A stretch of 11,613 bases of DNA from Parachlorella kessleri (lineage: Eukaryota; Chlorophyta; Trebouxiophyceae; Chlorellales; Chlorellaceae). The position numbers and the translations under genes are program-made. The stretch lies in the NCBI GenBank assembly GCA_001598975.1, contig BBXU01000524.1:1-11613 (forward strand), read 5' to 3'. The notes beneath the pieces are model-generated. The model was not told where the DNA came from, did no database searches, and worked only from the letters and a program-made list of their open reading frames with translations. Of the stretch, positions 8,701-11,613 are shown piece after piece. Each line of letters starts with the position of its first letter. Positions within the stretch are counted from its first letter, which is position 1.

Positions 8701-9231
8701 GAACTCACAGCCCGCAGGAGCCAGGTTGCATGGGGGTGGGCAAGAGGGGTCCCCCACATTGCCCTTCTGCTTGCAGCAGTTCCACTGGCTGCCTGCATGT
8801 CAGCGCACACATCACTCTCAAGGCCACCACCCGACATGCACTCTGGCTCGAAAGCACTACAGGGCTCCCAATATGTCTGTAGGTTTTGTGGGCCAAGGGC
8901 TGAAGGAGGGGCTAGACGAGGTAATAGACACACAAGGTCCGCGGTGGCTGCGCAGCTTGCCTGCTAGTGCAAGCAGCAGGTGTCAGGCGACAAGCGATAT
9001 CGGCACTGGGCGAGAGTCGTCCTTGGCTGTGGGCACCGCGAGACTTACTGGGTGGCTGGCTTGAGCACTGGGAGCCCAGGAGGCTTGGGGAGGGGGAAGG
9101 GGGAGCAGGTGGGGGGGAGGGGGTAACAAACCCAGACGGCGTGAAGCCACTCGGTGTGGGTGGGGTGGCAGGGACAGTTATAGAAGAGGGGAAGGTGGTG
9201 GGGGTGAAGCCGGTAGAATACTGCTGAAGTT
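5670..9231 (-). CDS. Secreted Cys-module, Ser/Pro-rich (hydroxyproline-type) cell-wall protein
   Basis: The family is not recognised. Exons on the minus strand, in gene order: 9231-9049 (5' border uncertain), 8792-8709, 8523-8128, 7882-7787, 7321-7220, 6902-6807, 6389-6208, 5753-5670. All have GT..AG borders and the phases close to a TAA at 5670-5672, giving about 407 residues. Six successive exons carry the pattern CC-x(10 or 12)-C-x(n)-C, mostly with D-P-x-C-P-P-P before the third and fourth Cys; this suggests two disulphides per module. One module holds a long Ser-Pro run, a classic prolyl-hydroxylation and O-glycosylation substrate, and the C-terminus has four N-glycosylation sequons. Together these indicate an extracellular matrix or wall protein; role and partners are unknown. 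No signal peptide was found, because the start codon is not resolved. It could belong to the broad pherophorin/HRGP world, but I see no pherophorin domain signature. Confidence 0.8.
5797..5840. repeat. Perfect 22-bp tandem duplication
   Basis: Two identical, adjacent 22-bp units (5797-5818 and 5819-5840), each containing CCCGTAAGCATAACATG. They lie in the last intron of the Cys-module gene, about 45 nt upstream, on the plus strand, of the acceptor side. Perfect identity suggests recent origin. Confidence 0.85.
6208..6389 (-). CDS. Last Cys module plus helical, N-glycosylated segment
   Basis: Acceptor TGGTGCAG in phase 1, donor CAG|GTGGGA in phase 0. It begins NLAVCCSLKEDANLADSAC, with the fourth Cys in VAAIC. 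It then departs from the module plan into EQPAYEVFNFIYQNTTAYL and NNATSVSQ, which looks helical and has two N-x-T sequons. This is the transition from repeated modules to the C-terminal domain. Confidence 0.85.
6470..6638 (+). mobile_element. SINE-like insertion with (TAA)n tail and 15-bp target-site duplication
   Basis: AATATGATACAATAG occurs exactly at 6455-6469 and again at 6639-6653. The roughly 169 bp between ends in about seven TAA units (from 6613), as expected at the 3' end of a non-LTR retroelement. The body has a 9-bp inverted repeat (6550-6558 with 6587-6595). No open reading frame or clear tRNA-type A and B boxes were recognised, so SINE is inferred from the flanks and tail. It sits in an intron of the Cys-module gene, antisense to it. 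Confidence 0.5.
6613..6635 (+). repeat. (TAA)n microsatellite
   Basis: About seven uninterrupted TAA units form the presumed tail of the insertion just described. On the minus strand it is an ATT/TTA run inside the 417-nt intron. Confidence 0.85.
6807..6902 (-). CDS. Cys module exon (LNCC type), 96 bp
   Basis: Acceptor GCTTGCAG, donor GTAAGT, phase 1 to 1. It encodes DYLNCCVNKEYLGIYDQSC then PPPRCSDFSNNP. It has the same length and spacing as the exon at 7882. Confidence 0.85.
7220..7321 (-). CDS. Cys module exon (HVCC type), 102 bp
   Basis: Acceptor CTCCGCAG, donor GTAGGA, phase 1 to 1. It encodes DFHVCCGLKPPGQDPTC, then PRPTPPPSPN, then CGSLSG. The small Pro-rich insert between the last two Cys is a modest version of the long one in the exon at 8523. 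Confidence 0.82.
7636..7670 (+). repeat. Second copy of the dispersed ~30-bp sequence
   Basis: GACAGCAGTGTGGCGGGTGC followed by CAGCTGCGTC. It differs from the copy near 3756 by about two substitutions and one indel and lies in the 465-nt intron between two module exons. Possibly a fragment of an interspersed element. Confidence 0.5.
7787..7882 (-). CDS. Cys module exon (LSCC type), 96 bp
   Basis: Acceptor GCATGCAG, donor GTAAGA, phase 1 to 1. It encodes DYLSCCITVLSQGRFDPTC then PPPLCGTLPLTQ. The 5' end resembles the exon at 6902 closely, at DNA and protein level (DYLxCC, twelve residues, then CPPPxC), which points to exon duplication. Confidence 0.85.
8128..8523 (-). CDS. Cys module exon expanded by a long Ser-Pro repeat
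   Basis: Acceptor CGCTGCAG, donor GTGAGT, phase 1 to 1, 131 whole codons. It begins EQSACCALKPANTDPAC and ends GSFCNTRPP. About 108 residues of SPSP, PPNKSPSP and PPPP lie between the third and fourth Cys, where other modules have 3-11. The run contains two near-identical PPNKSPSP sub-blocks. In algal walls such SP tracts are hydroxylated and glycosylated into stiff rods. On the plus strand the same stretch is a G-rich tract. Confidence 0.88.
8709..8792 (-). CDS. Cys module exon (WNCC type), 84 bp
   Basis: Acceptor ACATGCAG, donor GTGAGT, phase 1 to 1. It encodes SQWNCCKQKGNVGDPSC and then PPPCNLAPAG. This is the shortest and simplest version of the module, with ten residues between CC and the third Cys and three before the fourth. 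Confidence 0.82.
9049..9231 (-). CDS. Pro/Ser/Thr-rich exon of the Cys-module gene (5' border uncertain)
   Basis: It encodes a linker rich in Pro, Thr and Ser (TPPTPSGFTPSGF, PPPAPPSPSPS) and ends SQCSSQPP, followed by GTAAGT in phase 1. The usual acceptor CCCTGCAG would start the exon at 9233 in phase 2. Using the AG two bases later starts it at 9231 in phase 1, which matches every other module exon and the upstream Cys-rich exon. A frame shifted from this one stops early (PPPPSPLL then TAA), so the reading used here is preferred. Confidence 0.65.
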
Positions 9232-9347
9232 CTCTGCAGGGGAAACGGGACACCAGGTCGGAGTTAATTGGTAGGAAGCACGCGACAGGAAGGGTTGACA
9301 GGGCAGACAGCAGTCTGGGGGGGGTGGGGGGGCAGCGTGGGGCATAC

Positions 9348-9522
9348 TTGTAGGGCTGGACTTTGAAGTGGGGGACTGGCAACAGCTGCATGCGACGGGC
9401 TGTGCTTTGCAGCTGAAACCTAGGCACTCGTCAGGCCTTGTGTTGGAGTGCTGCCAACACGGCACGCCACAGCAGAGGCTGGAGCGCCAGCCTGTTAAAC
9501 AGGTTGGGAGGCCAACTGAAGC
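9348..9522 (-). CDS. Possible upstream Cys-rich exon of the Cys-module gene
   Basis: Acceptor TACCGCAG in phase 0, donor CAA|GTATGC in phase 1. The 58 codons hold ten Cys, including LCCGVPC, PDECLGFSC and CSCC, which is unlikely by chance and fits the neighbouring modules. If joined to the next exon at 9231, the phases close. A second frame of the same stretch (reading MQLLPVPHFKVQPYK) would join through the CAG at 9234 instead, so the model is not certain. Confidence 0.4.
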
Positions 9523-10011
9523 CTGCGGTAAACTATGTTCTGAACTCAAAAGGTACTTGACACTGCATGGTACGTGACCACCCACCTTGCATTTGCTGTC
9601 CAGAGCAGCAGCAGCAGCCAGCCCACCCTGGAGACAGTGCAAATCATACTTGCACTCGAGCTCCCTTGTTGGCAGGGCTTTAATCGTGCCAGACCCGGTG
9701 CAAGGTCTTGAGGTTATTTCTGGAAGAAATGGAGGTTTTCTAGCTTTGTTTCTATATCCAGGTGGGTGAAAAGCGTCGCCTACTTGATTTGCAATCCGTG
9801 TTGCCACGTGCATGGGTTCTTGGACCGTGCAACGCGCCCATGTTGCCTTGGAAATGGCTATACCACCACGTACTGCCATGCGTACCAGCGACCAGGCAGC
9901 ATTGGCGACTGCATCTACATGCTCCCTCAGGAGCATGAGGAGTAGTCACGTACACTTGCACCTCTCCACAAGCAGCATGCTCACCAGGCATGTGCATGCA
10001 TGCACAATGTA
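9523..10011. other. Unresolved stretch: 5' end of the Cys-module gene or intergenic
   Basis: On the minus strand a frame is open from about 9936 downward and includes ELECKYDLHC and LAAAAALDSKCK|GTGGGT (donor after 9586, phase 0). A further small frame near 9950-9870 includes CRCSRQCCLVA before a GTACGC donor. These Cys-rich pieces hint at more exons, but no signal peptide or firm start codon is visible. A perfect 8-bp hairpin (9918-9925 with 9930-9937) and a 16-bp palindrome (9991-10006) also lie here. Confidence 0.4.
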
Positions 10012-10131
10012 CTACAGTAGCATGCAGACCCAGCGTTCGGGCCCCAAGTCAAGCTCAGCTGGAATCACCTCAGTCCCATTCGACAACCTCAAGTGAGCGT
10101 CAGGCGGCGTAGAAAAGATGTGTCTCAACCT
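10012..10131 (-). CDS. Possible terminal exon ending in a CaaX-like CMLL
   Basis: Acceptor ATCCTTCAG in phase 0; 39 codons and TAG at 10012-10014. It ends LGPERWVCMLL. A second in-phase acceptor at GGCTTCAG would start the exon at 10170 and add 13 residues (ATLNFCGCACILQ). Moderate support: phase and acceptor are good, but no conserved domain is recognised. Confidence 0.4.
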   Translation of the reverse strand, partial: RLRHIFSTPPDAHLRLSNGTEVIPAELDLGPERWVCMLL

Positions 10132-11486
10132 CTGAAGGATGCATGCACAGCCACAAAAGTTCAATGTGGCCTGAAGCCTGTTGTCCAGGGAGCAGAGAAA
10201 CCCCCCTGTTGTATGTGTCAACACTCTGTCACTGACTATCCGCACCCACAGTTCAGTGTCAGCTCACAGCAGGCACAGCAGCCACAGCCATGTCTGTCGC
10301 CGGGGGAGCGGCCTCCTGCCACGGGGGCACCTGCTGCGCCCCAGCCGCGGCCGCAGAACCGCCTCCCTGCTGCCCCTCCTCCATCTGAGCCTCAGTCTCC
10401 TGGCAAACCTTAGCCACAATTGGCGCCAAGCGTGCACCCTGCGCCGGCTCCATCTGTGCATGGCCCTCCTCAGCTATGCCTGCAGCCGGCCCAGCTGCTT
10501 GCTGCGGGGGTGACAGGGCCTCCTGCTGCACCGCCTCCTGCAGTGCCGCTCTCAGCTGCGCCGCCTCCATGCCGCTTGCCGCTGCCGCCTCTAGCAGGGC
10601 CGCCCTCAGCGCCGCTGCTTCCGCTCCGCCTGCTGCCTGCTCCTGCCCTGCAGCACCGGGCACCCCGTGCTGCTCCCACAGGGCGTCCCTCTCCTCCGGC
10701 GGGGCGCTTGCGCCCAGCGCCTGGGCCGCGTCCACAACCTCAGCCGCCACCAGCGGCAGGGCCGCCGCTCGTGCCGCTGCCGCAGCCGCCTCTACCAGGG
10801 CTGAGGTCACAGGGGCAACCACTTCCATCACATCCGTCTCTTCACCCTCTTCCTTGGCTTGGTTGGCTGCCGCACCTTCCGCTGCGGCTGCCGCCAGATC
10901 GTGGGAGGCGGGCCCTGCCAGGGCCACTCCCTGGTTGTCTGCATCTCCCTCATCGCACTCCTTAACTGCCGCAGGCGGGGCAGGGACGGAGGACGCCACC
11001 TGTACCCACACAAGCGCGCGCGAAAGGTGTGCGCCAACCTATCTTGCTGGCTCCATAGGAAAGCGGCACTCTATACAGAGGGCTCCCGGGATTGGAACGC
11101 CTCCCTTGGCAAGCTAGCCTCAACTTCTCCGATCCTTCATCTCTCCACAGGTCGATTTGGGCTCTCAAGGAACCCATGTGTCCTGCGCTACCGTCCTAAA
11201 AGGCTCTTTTAGGGGCATGCAGGCAGCAAAACATACAAATGCCAATACCCCCATCCCGCTGGTAGGAATCGTTTCCTAGTTCGTTCAAGCAGCAGTTGCC
11301 CCATGCACCCTGCGCAGCACAGGGACCAACACAACAAGCAGTGTGCCCGTCGCCAGAGTGGACACAATAGGCCCAGGCACTCACATAGCCTGCATGGTCC
11401 GGCTTCTGGAAGAGCTGGAGTGTAGCGCCCTTGCCCAGCTGCACAGTGGAACGACAGTCAAACCTCAGGCAAGACTCAGGCTCATT
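10012..11486 (-). CDS. Unrecognised gene, 3' part: short beta-type segment, Ala/Glu-rich region, possible CMLL terminus
   Basis: Exons on the minus strand: 11486-11385, 10999-10268 and a possible last exon 10131-10012, all joining in phase 0, giving 317 residues plus stop. The first encodes LRFDCRSTVQLGKGATLQLF, a pattern faintly like the CUB-like 'FDxRSxT...LxLF' strands seen in some large ligases; this is only a resemblance. The second is 244 codons, very rich in Ala, Glu and Gln, with helical AAALRAALLEAAA-type stretches. The last would end in CMLL. The gene continues beyond the right edge. No TGTAA signal follows the stop, so an alternative is that the Ala-rich exon splices on into the Cys-rich exons at 9627 or 9522, whose phases also fit, making one long gene with the Cys-module protein. 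Confidence 0.55.
10268..10999 (-). CDS. Ala/Glu/Gln-rich exon of 244 codons
   Basis: Acceptor GGGTACAG, donor GCT|GTGAGC, phase 0 to 0. It starts VASSVPAPPAAVKECDEGDA and ends MAVAAVPA. Several blocks resemble degenerate heptads (AALRAALLEAAAASG, AQLRAALQEAVQQEA), so a coiled coil or a disordered Ala-rich linker is likely. Long open frames also exist antisense because of the skewed composition, but only this strand has matching splice borders and acidic, low-Cys protein content. Confidence 0.7.
11385..11486 (-). CDS. Internal exon with LRFDCRST segment
   Basis: Acceptor GGATGCAG, donor TAT|GTGAGT, 34 codons, phase 0 to 0. It reads NEPESCLRFDCRSTVQLGKG and then ATLQLFQKPDHAGY. The strong splice sites and balanced composition support a true exon. 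Confidence 0.65.
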
Positions 11487-11613
11487 CTGCATCCAGCCCT
11501 GTCAGTCCAGCCCAGCTCTCACTTCCTGTTTGCACTTCCTGCCCCCCATGCTAAAACGGCTCGGTCAGGGACAAGGAAGGCATCACACACGCAGCGCAGG
11601 TGGGGCGGGCGGT
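11487..11613. other. Right edge, probably intron of the unrecognised minus-strand gene
   Basis: The stretch leads on the minus strand into a pyrimidine-poor but usable acceptor (GGATGCAG) at 11487. No confident exon is seen before the window edge. Confidence 0.4.

Noticed and set aside
9991..10006. 16-bp perfect palindrome TGTGCATGCATGCACA
   Set aside because: GCATGC-type palindromes recur throughout the window, so this one is not distinctive as a terminator or binding site.
10420..11117. Long plus-strand Ala/Pro-rich open frames of 181 and 213 codons
   Set aside because: Antisense shadows of the Ala/Glu-rich exon caused by GC-rich composition; no fitting splice chain or domain on the plus strand.
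1..11613. CRISPR array, tRNA, rRNA, viral or toxin genes
   Set aside because: No regularly spaced repeats, no cloverleaf or rRNA signature and no viral or toxin-like coding sequence was seen.

Overview
The window looks like nuclear DNA of a GC-rich green alga, probably of the Volvocales/Chlamydomonadales type. The basis is a plant-lineage UPL3/4-type HECT ubiquitin ligase, short exons split by 80-650 nt introns with GT..CAG|G borders, a secreted protein with long Ser-Pro runs typical of algal hydroxyproline-rich walls, Ala-rich low-complexity coding sequence, and candidate TGTAA-type polyadenylation signals. The species assignment is inference. No bacterial genes, tRNA, rRNA or CRISPR array were seen.

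Layout. (1) Positions 1-4690, plus strand: the 3' part of a HECT E3 ligase gene. Nine exons join in phase without a break and end with the HECT C-lobe, the catalytic Cys and a TGA stop. The 5' end lies outside the window. (2) 4691-5669: a region between convergent genes that probably holds both 3' UTRs. (3) 5670 to about 9230 (perhaps to 9522), minus strand: a secreted, cell-wall-type gene made of small Cys-rich modules. Nearly every internal exon is one module, starts and ends in phase 1, and carries CC-x(10 or 12)-C-x(n)-C. One module is expanded by about 100 residues of Ser-Pro repeat. The last exons encode an N-glycosylation-rich tail. (4) About 9530-10011: unresolved, either the 5' end of that gene or intergenic. 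(5) 10012-11486, minus strand: the 3' part of an unrecognised gene with a short beta-type segment, an Ala/Glu-rich exon of 244 codons, and a possible last exon ending in Cys-Met-Leu-Leu. Regions 3 and 5 could also be one long gene, since the phases allow it.

The main surprises are these. Three separate local duplications in the HECT gene each cover a splice boundary. One is a roughly 103-bp triplication whose coding parts differ only at synonymous positions. Another supplies a second, in-frame 5' splice site that would add 29 residues. The minus-strand gene is a clean case of exon-equals-module growth with 1-1 phase exons. One of its introns holds a SINE-like insertion of about 170 bp with a (TAA)n tail and a 15-bp target-site duplication. 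No functional link between the ubiquitin ligase and the secreted protein is visible; they are neighbours only.
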